The notes: generated from the letters alone by a model not told the origin. 64,000 nt of DNA from Streptacidiphilus rugosus AM-16 (GCF_000744655.1 NZ_JQMJ01000004.1:5518001-5582000); one strand, 5' to 3'; positions 8,149 through 17,530 are shown, numbered from the stretch's first letter. Numbers and translations: made by a program.

Positions 8149-9378
8149 GTGCGCACCCTGCTCGCCCGACCCCGCATGCGTCTGTACTTCCTCGGCACCA
8201 CCCTCAGCACCGTCGGTGACTACGCGCTCTGGCTCGCCTCCGGCGTCTGGGTCAAGGAGCTCACCGGCTCCACCGCGCAGGCGGGCCTGTGCATGCTGAG
8301 CCTGATCCTCGGCACGCTGCTCTCCCCCGTCACCGGCTTCGTGGTCGACCGGCTGCGCCGCAAACCGCTGCTGCTGACGACCAACGCGGTCACCGGCCTG
8401 ATCGTGCTGACGCTGACCCAGGTGCACGGCCCGGGCCAGGTGTGGCTCATCTACGCGGTGATGTTCGTGAACGGCGTCGCCGTCTCGCTCAACGACTCGG
8501 CGATCACCGCGCTGCTGCCCGCCATGGTCGAACCGGAGCAGCTCGGCGCCGCGAACGGCCTGTCCCAGGCGCTCGGCCAGGGGCAGCGGCTGATCACCCC
8601 CGCCCTCGGGCTCGGGCTGCTGGCCGCCTTCGGCGGCGGGGCGGTGGCGGTGGTCGACGCCGCGTCCTTCGCGGCCGGACTGCTCTGCTGGGCGTTCGTC
8701 AGGGTCGACGACCCACGTCCCGAGCCCAGCGGACTGAGCCGGCGCGCGGAGACCACGGCCGGCTTCCGGTTCCTGCTGCGCACGCCCGCCCTGCGGCAGC
8801 TGAGCCTCGCGCTCTTCGTCGGCCTCTTCGTCGCGGGCATGTTCGAAACCCTCGCCCTGGCCGTCGCGACGGTCGGCCTGCACCGGCCGCCCACCTGGCT
8901 CGGCGTCATGGTGACCGTGATGGGCGTCTCCGGCATCCTCGCCGGCCTGCTGGTCGGCTCGCTGATCAAGCCCCTCGGCCCGGGACGCCTGGCCGCCCTC
9001 GGCCTCGCCCTCAGCGGGGCCGGCGCTCTGGCCCTGGCCGTGCCGCTCACCGCCGTCGTACTGCTGGGCTCCCTGCTGCTGGGCTTCGCCCTGCCCTGCA
9101 TCATCGTCGGCTCCATGACGGCGGTTCAGCTCACCACCCCGAAGGAACTGCTGGGCCGCGTCTCCGGCGCCGACATCTTCCTCACCACGACGGGCCAGGC
9201 CCTCGGCATGGCCACCGGCTCCGCGCTGATCTCCGTCGTCTTCTACCGCGACCTCGCCTACGCGGCGACGGCGCTCCTCGCCCTCAGCGCCCTCTACCTG
9301 CTCACCCGCCGCGAACAGCGGCCGCAGCGCGCCGAGGCCGGCAGCCGACGCATGACGTCCGCGTCGCGCCCCGCCTGA
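8149..9378 (+). CDS. MFS transporter (macrolide-efflux/enterobactin-exporter-like)
   Basis: A 409-residue polytopic membrane protein with about 12 hydrophobic segments. The MFS loop 2-3 signature appears as GFVVDRLRRKPLL, and the N-terminus (RMRLYFLGTTLSTVGDYAL) is typical of the MefA/EntS-like branch of the major facilitator superfamily. It is probably a drug or metabolite exporter controlled by the ArsR-like regulator encoded upstream. GTG 8149 is preceded by CAGGAG at 8138-8143; ATG 8116 is an in-frame alternative without a good site. Its stop codon lies at the start of a short tandem repeat that separates it from the convergent marR-type gene. Confidence 0.85.
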   Translation: MRTLLARPRMRLYFLGTTLSTVGDYALWLASGVWVKELTGSTAQAGLCMLSLILGTLLSPVTGFVVDRLRRKPLLLTTNAVTGLIVLTLTQVHGPGQVWLIYAVMFVNGVAVSLNDSAITALLPAMVEPEQLGAANGLSQALGQGQRLITPALGLGLLAAFGGGAVAVVDAASFAAGLLCWAFVRVDDPRPEPSGLSRRAETTAGFRFLLRTPALRQLSLALFVGLFVAGMFETLALAVATVGLHRPPTWLGVMVTVMGVSGILAGLLVGSLIKPLGPGRLAALGLALSGAGALALAVPLTAVVLLGSLLLGFALPCIIVGSMTAVQLTTPKELLGRVSGADIFLTTTGQALGMATGSALISVVFYRDLAYAATALLALSALYLLTRREQRPQRAEAGSRRMTSASRPA

Positions 9379-9424
9379 CCGGGCGACCGGGCGACCGGGC
9401 GACCGGGCGACCGGGCGACCGGGT
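9377..9424. repeat. 8-bp tandem repeat (GACCGGGC), six units
   Basis: Five perfect copies of GACCGGGC (9377-9416) and one copy ending in T (9417-9424) fill exactly the space between the stop of the MFS gene (9376-9378) and the stop of the convergent MarR gene (9424-9426). Confidence 0.95.
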
Positions 9425-9912
9425 CAGCCCAGTGGGGGAAGGGCCTCCAGGGCGTGGCGGCCGAGTTCGTCGAGGCCCTCGATGGTCGCGGAGAGGGACT
9501 CCGGCGTGAGGACCTGGAAGACGTGCTCGTCGATCGCCTTCGCGTGGCGGCGGGCGGCCTCGGCGAGCTTGGAGGCGCCGAGGCCGGTGATGGTCACGAC
9601 CTGGATGCGGCGGTCGGCGCGCGAGCGTTCGCGCAGGACCAGCCCCTGGTCGACCATGCGGTCGACCAGGCGGGTGGCTCCGCCGCTGGTGAGGACGGCG
9701 TCGCGGGAGAGGTCGCCCATGGTCGCCCCCTCCGGCGCCGCCGCCAGGCGGAGCAGGACCTCGAACATCGGGTGCGAGATGCCGCTCTCCCGCTCCATCG
9801 CCGCGCCGAGCAGGCGCTCGAGCCGGGCCGCTGCGGTCAGCAGCACGCCGAAGGCCTGCACTCGTTCGTCGGCGACGGCCTCGGCGGCGGTCCTTATGCC
9901 GACAGCGGTCAT
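9424..9912 (-). CDS. MarR-family transcriptional regulator
   Basis: A 162-residue MarR protein. The winged helix is visible from MFEVLLRLAAAPEGATMGDLSRDAVLTSGG (helix-turn-helix) to the wing containing RADRRIQVVTIT, the DxRR motif of the family. Helices at both ends would form the dimer interface. ATG 9912 is chosen because GAAGGAG lies seven bases upstream; GTG 9945 in the same frame lacks a site. The ligand and target are unknown. It is transcribed in the same direction as the NAD(P)-binding protein gene upstream of it (gap 84 bases), which may be part of the same unit. Confidence 0.85.
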   Translation of the reverse strand: MTAVGIRTAAEAVADERVQAFGVLLTAAARLERLLGAAMERESGISHPMFEVLLRLAAAPEGATMGDLSRDAVLTSGGATRLVDRMVDQGLVLRERSRADRRIQVVTITGLGASKLAEAARRHAKAIDEHVFQVLTPESLSATIEGLDELGRHALEALPPLG

Positions 9913-9996
9913 CTCGCGGCTCCTTCCCCAGGGGATCAGCCACACGTTACCCGCCCCAGGGCCCCCGCCAGGCCTTTCGGTCCAGGTGGCCGACTG

Positions 9997-10644
9997 CTAT
10001 CGACCGACGGTGAAGCGGCGGCCGAGGTGCGCGGGCCGCTCGATCTCGTCGACGAGGGCGACCGCGTAGTCCTCCGCGGTGATGTGGCTGCGGCCCTCCG
10101 CGTCGACGACCAACTGCTCGGTGCCGGTGCGGTAGACGCCGCTGCGCTCGCCAGGCTCGATCGTGCCGGCGGGGCTGAGGACCGTCCAGGAGACGTCGTC
10201 GACGGAGTTGTAGAACGCCTGGGCGTCGCCGTGGGCGTGCATGATCTGCAGCAGCCACTCGGGCAGGCCGGGGGTGTCCCAGACCCTGACGCCGGGCGCG
10301 ACCTCCAGGCTGCCGGCGCCGCCCACCGCGAGCAGGCGCGGCGCGTTCGCGCCGAGGCCGCGCAGGGCCTCGACCAGGGAGCGGGCCGCAGGCTCGACGG
10401 TGGCCTCGTGCCCCGGTCCGTCGCCACCGCCGACGGCGCTGACCAGCACGTCCTGGCCGACGGCGGCCTCGGCGACGGAGGCCGGGTCGAGCACGTCCCC
10501 GGCCTGCAGGGCGACGCCCTCGGGGCCGGTCCAGCTCGCGGGGTCACGGACCACGGCGGTGACCTGGTGGCCGCGGGAAAGGGCCTCGGCGACGATGCGG
10601 CTTCCGATGGTGCCCTTGGCTCCGATGACGGCGATCTTGGCCAT
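9997..10644 (-). CDS. NAD(P)-binding oxidoreductase (atypical SDR / NmrA-like)
   Basis: A 215-residue Rossmann-fold protein. The dinucleotide-binding loop is IAVIGAKGTIGSRI near the N-terminus, followed by the acidic/basic second strand (VTAVVRDPAS). The pattern (SAVGGGDGPGHE, PGLPEWLL) fits the SDR_a5/NmrA-like group that lacks the Tyr-x-x-x-Lys catalytic pair, e.g. NAD(P)H-binding redox sensors or reductases. ATG 10644 has GAAGAGG eight bases upstream; ATG 10662 in frame has none. It may be co-transcribed with the MarR gene downstream. The substrate is unknown. Confidence 0.8.
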   Translation of the reverse strand: MAKIAVIGAKGTIGSRIVAEALSRGHQVTAVVRDPASWTGPEGVALQAGDVLDPASVAEAAVGQDVLVSAVGGGDGPGHEATVEPAARSLVEALRGLGANAPRLLAVGGAGSLEVAPGVRVWDTPGLPEWLLQIMHAHGDAQAFYNSVDDVSWTVLSPAGTIEPGERSGVYRTGTEQLVVDAEGRSHITAEDYAVALVDEIERPAHLGRRFTVGR

Positions 10645-10728
10645 GAGAGGTGCCTCTTCCATGCGTGCGGGAGAGCGGGGTTACCGCCTTGCACCTCTCG
10701 AAACATCTGACTGCTCAGAGAATATTCC

Positions 10729-10770
10729 GGGGCGCGGCACACGGATCGGATCATCCGTGCGCCGCGCCCC
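10729..10770 (-). terminator. Hairpin terminator after the secreted beta-propeller gene
   Basis: An 18-base arm (10729-10746) pairs with 10753-10770 with one mismatch around a six-base loop. It lies 55 bases beyond the stop of the minus-strand gene at 10825. Confidence 0.75.
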
Positions 10771-10824
10771 GGAGGGTGCTGCTGGGTACTGCCGCGCTAC
10801 CGCGCTATCCCACGCCGTCCCGCG

Positions 10825-13416
10825 TCACTGCCCGTTGTCGCACAGTTCGGCCAGCGGCATGCTGTAGATGCCGCGCCCGTGCGTCGCCGCGTAGACGCGG
10901 CCGTCCGGGCCGACCGTGATCTGGTCGACGGAGACGGCCGGCAGCTCGCCGATCGCCTTCCACTTGCTGCGTCCGGGCGCCCGGTAGACGGCGCCGAGAT
11001 CGGTGCCGACCAGCAGGCCGCCGGTCGAGGTGACGGCCAGCGAGTCGACCGGCACGTCCGGCAGGTTCGCCGAGATGTCCGTCCAGGTCGCGCCCGAGTC
11101 GTGGCTCTCGAAGACGTGGCCGATGCCCGCACCAGGGCCCTCGTTCCAGTCGCGGGAGAAGCCGCTGAACGTCATGTAGACGTGCGCGCTGTTCGCCGGG
11201 TCGATCTTGACGTCGCTGATGTACCGGTTCGGCAGGTTGGCCGGCAGGGTCAGCTGCGACCAGCCGGTGCCGTCGGCGTTGCCGACCGCCAGGCCGTGGG
11301 TGAAGCCCTGCGAGTTGCACGGGCCGCACCAGCCGGCGTAGACCTTGCCGCCCGAGGAGGCGACGGCGGTCGCGGTGTGCCCCGCGCCCAGGTCGAACGC
11401 GCTGGTCCAGGCGCTGGACGAGCGGATCGCGAAGCCCTGGTTCTGGATCCAGACGTGCTGACCGCCGGCCACCCAGGTGTTCGGGTTCTTGATGTCGGCG
11501 GAGAACGGCGCGATGAAGCGCGCCGCGGAGTTGGCGTTGTCCGGCGGCGGCACGTCGAACGTGGTCGGCGCGCCGAGGCCGTTGTTGGCCGCACAGTCCT
11601 GGGTGACGTTGATCTCCAGGTAGACGTACTCCTGGGCCTCGTTGCAGCCGTTCGTCGGGTCGACCAGCGTCATGCCGCCGTCGCCGCCGAAGTTGGAGCC
11701 CATCACCGTGTCGACGCTCTTGGAGCCGTAACCCCGCAGCACCGACTGGCCGTTGTCCTGCAGACCACCGGTGACGACGACGCCCTTGCCGGTCGGCTCC
11801 TTGCCCACGCCGACCGAGTAGTACTGCAGCGAGTCGATCGTGCCGTCGTTCAGCGAGGTCCAGTCGGTGGCGTGGCCCAGCGAGTTGGCCGCGCCGTCGA
11901 CCGGACGGCGGTAGACGCCGCCGTCGTTGGCCGCGAAGACGTAGCTCTGGCCCTTGTAGCTGCCGACCGCCAGGCCGTGCTGGTCCGGGTGGGTGGTCTG
12001 CGGGCAGGTGCCGCTCTGGGAGAGCGGGTCGATGCTCCAGCAGGCCAGCGGGAAGTTCCAGTACGGGCCGGGGGTGGTCCAGGTGGCGCCGCCGTCGGCT
12101 GACTCGAAGACCTCCTCCAGACCGGCGTAGACGTGGTCGTGGTTGGCCGGGTCGACCGTCAGCGACTCGTCGTACCAGGACTGCCCGCCGGGGTTGTCCA
12201 GCACCGAGCCGGAGCCCGCCAGCTTGGCCTTGTCCGCCACCAGGGTCCACGGCCCGAACGGCGAACCGCTCTTGGACACGTAGATGCCGCCGAGGCCGCC
12301 GCCCGCCGCCAGCGAGTTCGGCGACTGCACGACCGCGTAGTAGCGCTGGTGGTCGGCCGAGGGCGCGAAGGTGACGGTGCCGACGTCGCCCGCGTCGGTG
12401 GGCAGGTCGCCCATCGAGGTGAGCAGCTGCCAGCTCCCGCCGACCTTGGTGTAGTAGCCGTTGTAGGTGCCGCCGGAGCGCCAGCCCGCCGCGACGACCA
12501 CACGGCTCGGGTCGGCCGGGTCGAAGGCGATGTCGCTGACGATGTTCTCGTAGGCGGCGTTCGGGTCGTTCGCCAGCGGGTGGCCGGGCAGGTAGTCCGG
12601 GCTCGGCGCGAACTCCAGCGTCCAGGGGCCGCCCAGGTGGGTGGTCGAGTGCGACCACAGACCCTCGGTGGTGGCCGCGTAGACCTTGTCGCCGGAGAAG
12701 CGCAGCGCGTGGATGCTGGTGCTCTGCAGCTCGTCGCCGCCGATGCGGGTGCGCGGGGAGAAGCGGCCGTGCGCCGGGTCCGCGAGCATGTAGACGCCGC
12801 TGCCGAGGTAGGCGTCGGCATTGGTGTTCGCCTCGCCGGTGCCGAGCCAGAGACGGCCCTTGGCGTCCAGCGCGAGGGCGCCGGTGGCCTGGGCGGAGAG
12901 CTGGTCGCTGATCGACTTCCACTTGCCGCCGTTGGAGCTGGAGCGCCAGACGCCGCCACCGGCCGTGCCGGCGTAGACGTTGCCGTTCGCGTCCGCGACG
13001 ACCGCAGCGGTACGGCCGGTCACCAGGCCCATGCCGGCGGTGGAGTTGGAGTTGTAGTCGCGGTAACGCGCGTCGTCGGAGTTGTAGGGCAGCTTGGTCG
13101 CCTGCTGCCACTCGCCGCCGGTGCGCTGCAGGTTCTGCATGGACGCCCAGGCCGCGCCGTAGGCGCCGGGGGCGACGATGCCGGGCGACTGGCGCTCCTC
13201 GGCGCGCTGGTCGGCGCCCTCGGCGATGGAGTCGGACTCGCCGGTGTCACCGTCGTCGCCGCCGGTGCTCACGAGAGCGTGCTTCCCACCGCTCATCATG
13301 TGGCGGTGGTGGATCGGCATGGCGACGGCGGGAGTTGTGGCCACCAGTCCGCCTGCGGCGGCGATGGCGATGGCTATGAGTACGAGACGCCGACTGCCGC
13401 GGTGCGGGCTTGTCAA
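10825..13416 (-). CDS. Large secreted BNR/Asp-box beta-propeller protein (sortilin/GH74-like)
   Basis: An 863-residue exported protein. The N-terminus has a basic start, a hydrophobic Ala/Ile core and an AVA cleavage site near residue 32, so it is Sec-secreted. The mature protein is a series of beta-propeller blades with Asp-box motifs, e.g. around residue 163 (SSSNGGKWKSIS), 440 (ESADGGATWTTPG) and 775 (ESHDSGATWTDIS), and many blade strands such as KVYAATTEGLW and RLWLGTGEAN. This repeat type occurs in sialidases, GH74 xyloglucanases and VPS10 domains. Catalytic residues could not be placed, so enzymatic activity is uncertain. The start is TTG 13416 with GGGGAGGA just upstream. It has a dedicated terminator and seems monocistronic. 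Confidence 0.82.
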   Translation of the reverse strand: MTSPHRGSRRLVLIAIAIAAAGGLVATTPAVAMPIHHRHMMSGGKHALVSTGGDDGDTGESDSIAEGADQRAEERQSPGIVAPGAYGAAWASMQNLQRTGGEWQQATKLPYNSDDARYRDYNSNSTAGMGLVTGRTAAVVADANGNVYAGTAGGGVWRSSSNGGKWKSISDQLSAQATGALALDAKGRLWLGTGEANTNADAYLGSGVYMLADPAHGRFSPRTRIGGDELQSTSIHALRFSGDKVYAATTEGLWSHSTTHLGGPWTLEFAPSPDYLPGHPLANDPNAAYENIVSDIAFDPADPSRVVVAAGWRSGGTYNGYYTKVGGSWQLLTSMGDLPTDAGDVGTVTFAPSADHQRYYAVVQSPNSLAAGGGLGGIYVSKSGSPFGPWTLVADKAKLAGSGSVLDNPGGQSWYDESLTVDPANHDHVYAGLEEVFESADGGATWTTPGPYWNFPLACWSIDPLSQSGTCPQTTHPDQHGLAVGSYKGQSYVFAANDGGVYRRPVDGAANSLGHATDWTSLNDGTIDSLQYYSVGVGKEPTGKGVVVTGGLQDNGQSVLRGYGSKSVDTVMGSNFGGDGGMTLVDPTNGCNEAQEYVYLEINVTQDCAANNGLGAPTTFDVPPPDNANSAARFIAPFSADIKNPNTWVAGGQHVWIQNQGFAIRSSSAWTSAFDLGAGHTATAVASSGGKVYAGWCGPCNSQGFTHGLAVGNADGTGWSQLTLPANLPNRYISDVKIDPANSAHVYMTFSGFSRDWNEGPGAGIGHVFESHDSGATWTDISANLPDVPVDSLAVTSTGGLLVGTDLGAVYRAPGRSKWKAIGELPAVSVDQITVGPDGRVYAATHGRGIYSMPLAELCDNGQ

Positions 13417-13622
13417 CAGGTCCTCCCCGGAGTTTCTGGGTGTACGCCGGATGTGTCGCTGTGTGCACGACCTTCTGGTGCGCAGGCCGCGAGTGACTTG
13501 ACCACACTGGGGAGGGTGGCAGCTAGTGCCATGGCATTGGGTTTACCCAACCGTTACACCGGCCCCACACATGCTCTTCCGCACCGGGCGGACGGGGCGT
13601 CAGCCGTCGGCCAGGCGTTCGC

Positions 13623-14724
13623 TCACAGGCCGTACAGTGCCCGGGCGTTGCCGCCGCCGACGAGCGCGGCGACCCTGGCCGCCTCCGCGGGCACGGGCAG
13701 GGCCTCGGCCAGCCAGGCGTCGATCGCGTCGGTGAAGGCGGCCGCGCCGACCAGGAAGAGCTCCGGCAGACCGTAGGCGTCGCTGGAGAACAACAGCTTG
13801 GCGAAGGGCGCGAGTTCGAGTGTCTCCGCCAGCACCCGGCGCGCCCCGGTCCCGACATGACCGAGTGTCAGTCCGAGGTCGACATGGACCGTCGGGAAGG
13901 CCTGGGCCAGCCACGCGGCCTGCCGGTGGTAGGGCCAGCAGTGCAGCAGCACCAGCGGCGTGCCGAGCGGCTCGGCCGCGCGGACGAATCCGGTGAGCAC
14001 CGAGGGGTCCGCCCGGTGCAGGGTCAGGTCGGGATCGCCGAAGCCGGTGTGCAGCTGCAGCGGCAGGCCGAGCTCCAGCGCCTCCCACAGCAGATGGCGC
14101 AGCAGCACCGGGTGGTCCAGCCGCCCGGCGCCCGCGGCCAGGTACTCCCCCGCCGCCCGGGCGGTCTCCGCGGCGGAGGGCCGGGCCGGATCGAAGTCCA
14201 GGCCGTGGCGGTAGGCGACGACCGACTTGAGCCCGACCGCATGCCGCGCCGCGTGCCGCAGCGCCTGACCGACCGTCGCGGCCCAGCCCGCCGCCGTCGC
14301 ACCCGGCGTCGCCCGCTCGGCGACGCGCTCGATCCTGACGATCTCGTACACCTCGGCCCCGGCGGACCCGCCGAGCTCCGCGAGCGGCAGCAGCGGGGCC
14401 CGGGCGGCCTCGGTGAGGCCCGTGTCCACCAGGCAGGCCGCAGCGGCGCAGCAGGCGCCGGGTGGCCTCGGCCGCGCCGAGTTCCCTCCGGCGCTCCAGA
14501 TAGGCCTCGGCGGACGCGAAGGCGGGCAGGTCGAGCTCCGGCGCGCACCAGCGCCGAACCGCGAGCCCGAGCGCGGAGTCCCAGGGCGTGGCGCCCGGCG
14601 CGGGCGGCCGGTCGGACTCGGTGAGCAGCGAGGCGAACGCGGTCGGCGTCAGCTCCTCGGCGACCACGCTGTGGCAGTGCTGGTCGACCAGCCGGAGCGG
14701 GCCGTCCTCGCGGGCCGCCGGCAT
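13623..14724 (-). pseudogene. Amidohydrolase-2 family (FluG N-domain-like) protein, frame broken once
   Basis: Two adjacent reading frames together form one amidohydrolase of about 366 residues. The N-terminal frame (from ATG 14724) has the metal-binding HxH motif in VDQHCHSVV and runs to RRLLRRCGL. The C-terminal frame resumes with LVDTGLTEAARAP and carries the LQLHTGFGDPD, LLHCWPYH and LLFSSDAYGLPE motifs of the TIM-barrel metallohydrolases. The switch is at about 14433, where one extra base (or two missing) separates the frames. Both halves look well conserved, so a sequencing indel is as likely as real decay. Its start overlaps the glutamine-synthetase-like stop (TGATG), and fungal FluG fuses these same two domains. 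Confidence 0.75.
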
Positions 14725-16061
14725 CAGTAGCGCCAGCGGGTGGCCGCGATGACGTCCTCGGCCGGCCGGCCGCCCAGCGCGGCCTGCTCCGCCGCACGGA
14801 CCGCGGCGACGGCCTCGAAGAGGACGTCGCCGAGCGCGTCGCGCAGCACGGTGGAGGCGCGGAAGGCGGTGAGCGCCTGGTCGAGATCGGTCGGCAGCCG
14901 GCGGGGCTGTCGCGGCTCGGGAAGCAGCGCCGGATCGCCCTGGACGGGGGCGGGGAGCACGGCCCGCGCGTCGATCCCGGCCAGCCCCGCCGCGATCACG
15001 CCGCCGACGGCGAGGTAGGGGTTGGCGGCCTGGTCGAAGCACTTGACCTCGGCGTTGGCCGCCGCGTCCGGGCCCTGGATCAGCCGCAGCGCGGCCTCGC
15101 GGTTCTCCACGCCCCAGCAGTGGTAGGCGCCGGCCCAGTGGGAGGGCACCAGCCGCAGGTAGCTGGCGACACCGGGCGCGCCGAGGGCGAGCAGGGCCGG
15201 CAGTTCGGCCAGGACGCCCGCCAGGAAGGCCTCGCCGTCGGCCTCCGGCAGGGCCAGCAGATTACGGCCCTCCCGCCAGGCGGACAGGTGGAGATGGCCG
15301 CCGTTGCCGACGCCGCCGGGCGCGAACGCCGGGGCGAAGGAGGCCCGCAGCCCGTGCTGCGCCGAGACGGCCCGGATGGTGGCGCGGACCAGCACCGCCT
15401 CGTCGGCCGCGGCCACCGGGTCGGTCGCCGCCACGGACACCTCGAACTGGCCGGGCGCGTACTCGGGGTGCAGCTGCTGCACGCTCAGGCCGCAGGCCTC
15501 CAGGGCGAGCAGCAGGTCGCGGAGGTAGTCGGAGAGGTCGGTGAGGCGGTGCAGGCCGTAGGCGGGGCCCTGGGTGGGGTACCGGCCGTCCTCGGCCCGT
15601 TGCACGATCCACTCGGTCTCGAAGGCGGCGCGGAAGGTGATCCCCCGCTCCGCCGCACGCGCCGTCATCTCCGCGGCGAAGCGCCGCTGGCAGGCCGGAT
15701 GCGGCGTGCCGTCCTGCCGGAACCGGTCGGCCGGGGCGAAGGCCCATCCCGGCTGGGCGGGCAGTGGCACGGCGCGCTCCAGCGCGGGAAAGAGCCGCAG
15801 GTCCCCGTCCGGACCGCCGAGGTAGCGGCTGGTGGTGGTCGCGTCGTCGACCAGGAACACGTCGAAGACCGGCGACATGCCGATCCCCTCGACCGCCGCG
15901 TCGGCCAGCCGACGCAGCGGGACGCCCTTGACCCTGGCGATCCCCGCGTTGTCCACGTAGGTCAGCGCGACCGCGACGACGCCCTCCCCGCTCAGCCGTG
16001 CCGCGGTGAGCCGCGCCTCGGCGCGGGTCTCGTCCCGCGCCCGCCGCTGCTGCTCGTCCAC
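14724..16061 (-). CDS. Glutamine synthetase-like gamma-glutamyl ligase (GlnA3/GlnA4/FluG-C type)
   Basis: A 445-residue GSI-fold enzyme. It has the N-terminal beta-grasp domain (YVDNAGIARVKGVPL) and the catalytic barrel with the metal/ATP motifs YAPGQFEVS, GGVGNGGHLHLS, GVENREAALR and KCFDQAANPYLAVG. The sequence departs from true GlnA in the NKPxxxxxY-type and adenylylation regions, as in gamma-glutamyl-polyamine or -ethanolamide ligases. The reaction would be ATP-dependent ligation of glutamate to an amine. GTG 16061 has AAGGAGG close upstream. It is directly coupled to the amidohydrolase gene downstream, suggesting a ligase/hydrolase pair; a role in amine utilisation is inferred. True GlnA function is unlikely. 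Confidence 0.85.
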   Translation of the reverse strand: MDEQQRRARDETRAEARLTAARLSGEGVVAVALTYVDNAGIARVKGVPLRRLADAAVEGIGMSPVFDVFLVDDATTTSRYLGGPDGDLRLFPALERAVPLPAQPGWAFAPADRFRQDGTPHPACQRRFAAEMTARAAERGITFRAAFETEWIVQRAEDGRYPTQGPAYGLHRLTDLSDYLRDLLLALEACGLSVQQLHPEYAPGQFEVSVAATDPVAAADEAVLVRATIRAVSAQHGLRASFAPAFAPGGVGNGGHLHLSAWREGRNLLALPEADGEAFLAGVLAELPALLALGAPGVASYLRLVPSHWAGAYHCWGVENREAALRLIQGPDAAANAEVKCFDQAANPYLAVGGVIAAGLAGIDARAVLPAPVQGDPALLPEPRQPRRLPTDLDQALTAFRASTVLRDALGDVLFEAVAAVRAAEQAALGGRPAEDVIAATRWRY

Positions 16062-16108
16062 CGGACCCTCCTTCGTGGGCGTCGGCGTCCCCTCGTCGAG
16101 ACCTGTGG

Positions 16109-17530
16109 TCAGGCCCCGCCGTCGTGCACGCTGAAGGCGCTGCGCCGGGCGGCGCGCGCCACTCCAGGATCGGGGTGCGCGGACGCCACGGCCGCCAGGA
16201 CATGCCCGGCACGCGGATGGCCCACCTGCCGCGCGAGCGCGAAGAGCCGTCCTGGATCGCCGTCGGCCGCGCCCTGGACGTGGCGGACCAGCATCCCGGT
16301 GTCGCCGTGCTCGAGCACCGCCGCACCCGTGTCGACCCAGAGCCAGGCGGCGTCCTGCCGGTCCAGCACGTCCGCGGGCAGCACGCCCTCGTCGCTCTGC
16401 TCGGCGAGCCAGAGCAGCGCGTAGGGGCGCAGCATGGGCTCGTCCAGGACGTGGCGGACGGCGGGCTCGGCCGGGTGCCCGGCGACCCGCAGCGCCTCGA
16501 AGGCCAGACCGCGCAGCAGGGCGTCCTCGCCGCGGGCCACGTCGAGCAGGTCGGCGACGGCGCGGTCCACCTGACGGGCCGCCAGCCAGGCCCGGTACTC
16601 GGCGCGGGCCGGGCCCGGCGAGTAGCCGGCGCAGGCGGCCAGCAGCTCGAACGCGGACTGCTCGATGTGCCCGGCCGCGGTCTGCGCGACGGTGCAGATC
16701 TCCTCGAGCTTGGCCCGCACCGCCCAGTGGCCCAGCGGCGTCAGCTCGACGCTCTCCTCGACCTCCTCGCCGTCGACGCCCTTCCCCGCAGGTCTGCGCA
16801 CCAGCGCGCCGACGGCCGCGAAGCCGTCCAGCATCCAGCGCAGCACCGCGGCGATCTCGCCCGGCGTCGGCGGCAGCGAGGCGTCCGCGTCGGCGCGGAC
16901 GGCGGAGACCGCGAGCGCCGCGTGCGGCACCGGCGAGCCGAGCGTCGGGTGCAGCCCGGCGTGCCACTGCTCCTCCATGCCGCGCCGCAGCAGCTCCAGC
17001 AGCTCGGGCTCGGCGACCGGACCGGCCACCAGGTGCAGGAAGGAGAGGAGTTGCGGGGCGTGGTCGACGGCCTGCCCGGCGAGCTGGGTCAGCGCGCGGT
17101 CGGGCACGGAGACCAGCAGCGTCCAGGCGTCGAACAGCGCCGCCCAGCCGCGCAGCACGGCCTCGTCGTCGTGCTCCCAGGCGTGCAGGCGCCAGCCGGG
17201 GCCGGCGCCGCCGCCCCGCAGTTCGATCAGGCCGGTCAGCCTGGCCCGCTCCCAGGCCGCGACGGCCTGGTCGAAGGTCAGCGCGAGGGCCTTGCCGGCG
17301 GCCTCGGCGTCGGCAGGCAGCAGGTCGCCCCGGCGGTCGACGGCCGGCAGTTCGCCCGCCCAGCGGGCGATCCGGACGGCGTCCGCGAGCAGACGCCTCG
17401 CCGGCGGGGCGAGGCGACCCAGCCCGGGGAGATCGGCGGGCGGCGTGCGGCGCGGCTGACCCTTGGGGCGGGGCAGCCTGGCCACGGGGGCGGCAGGGGC
17501 ATCACGGTCGCGCGGATTCCGGGACGTCAC
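16109..17530 (-). CDS. Hypothetical protein, helical HEAT-like repeats
   Basis: I do not recognise this 473-residue protein. It is Ala/Leu-rich and almost entirely helical; the C-terminal third (for example LLRGLAFEALRVAGHPAEPAVRHVL, in parts) looks like HEAT/armadillo-type repeats, while the N-terminal basic stretch is followed by a helical domain with a conserved-looking HAWEHDDEAVLRGWAALFDAWTL-type region. No catalytic motif, signal peptide or membrane segment was seen. GTG 17530 has GGAAGA nine bases upstream; GTG 17554 is an alternative without a site. It lies 47 bases upstream of the ligase gene and is probably in the same operon. Confidence 0.65.
   Translation of the reverse strand: MTSRNPRDRDAPAAPVARLPRPKGQPRRTPPADLPGLGRLAPPARRLLADAVRIARWAGELPAVDRRGDLLPADAEAAGKALALTFDQAVAAWERARLTGLIELRGGGAGPGWRLHAWEHDDEAVLRGWAALFDAWTLLVSVPDRALTQLAGQAVDHAPQLLSFLHLVAGPVAEPELLELLRRGMEEQWHAGLHPTLGSPVPHAALAVSAVRADADASLPPTPGEIAAVLRWMLDGFAAVGALVRRPAGKGVDGEEVEESVELTPLGHWAVRAKLEEICTVAQTAAGHIEQSAFELLAACAGYSPGPARAEYRAWLAARQVDRAVADLLDVARGEDALLRGLAFEALRVAGHPAEPAVRHVLDEPMLRPYALLWLAEQSDEGVLPADVLDRQDAAWLWVDTGAAVLEHGDTGMLVRHVQGAADGDPGRLFALARQVGHPRAGHVLAAVASAHPDPGVARAARRSAFSVHDGGA

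Noticed and set aside
9377-9424. Tandem array as a possible CRISPR remnant
   Set aside because: Units are only 8 bases with no spacers and no cas genes are near.
13537-13550. TTGGGT/ACCCAA inverted repeat upstream of the secreted beta-propeller gene
   Set aside because: Arms of six bases around TT are too short to be convincing in this base composition; kept only as a note.
13623-14724. Two separate amidohydrolase genes
   Set aside because: The halves together make one complete TIM-barrel set of motifs, with no ribosome binding site for the second half, so a single broken gene is simpler.
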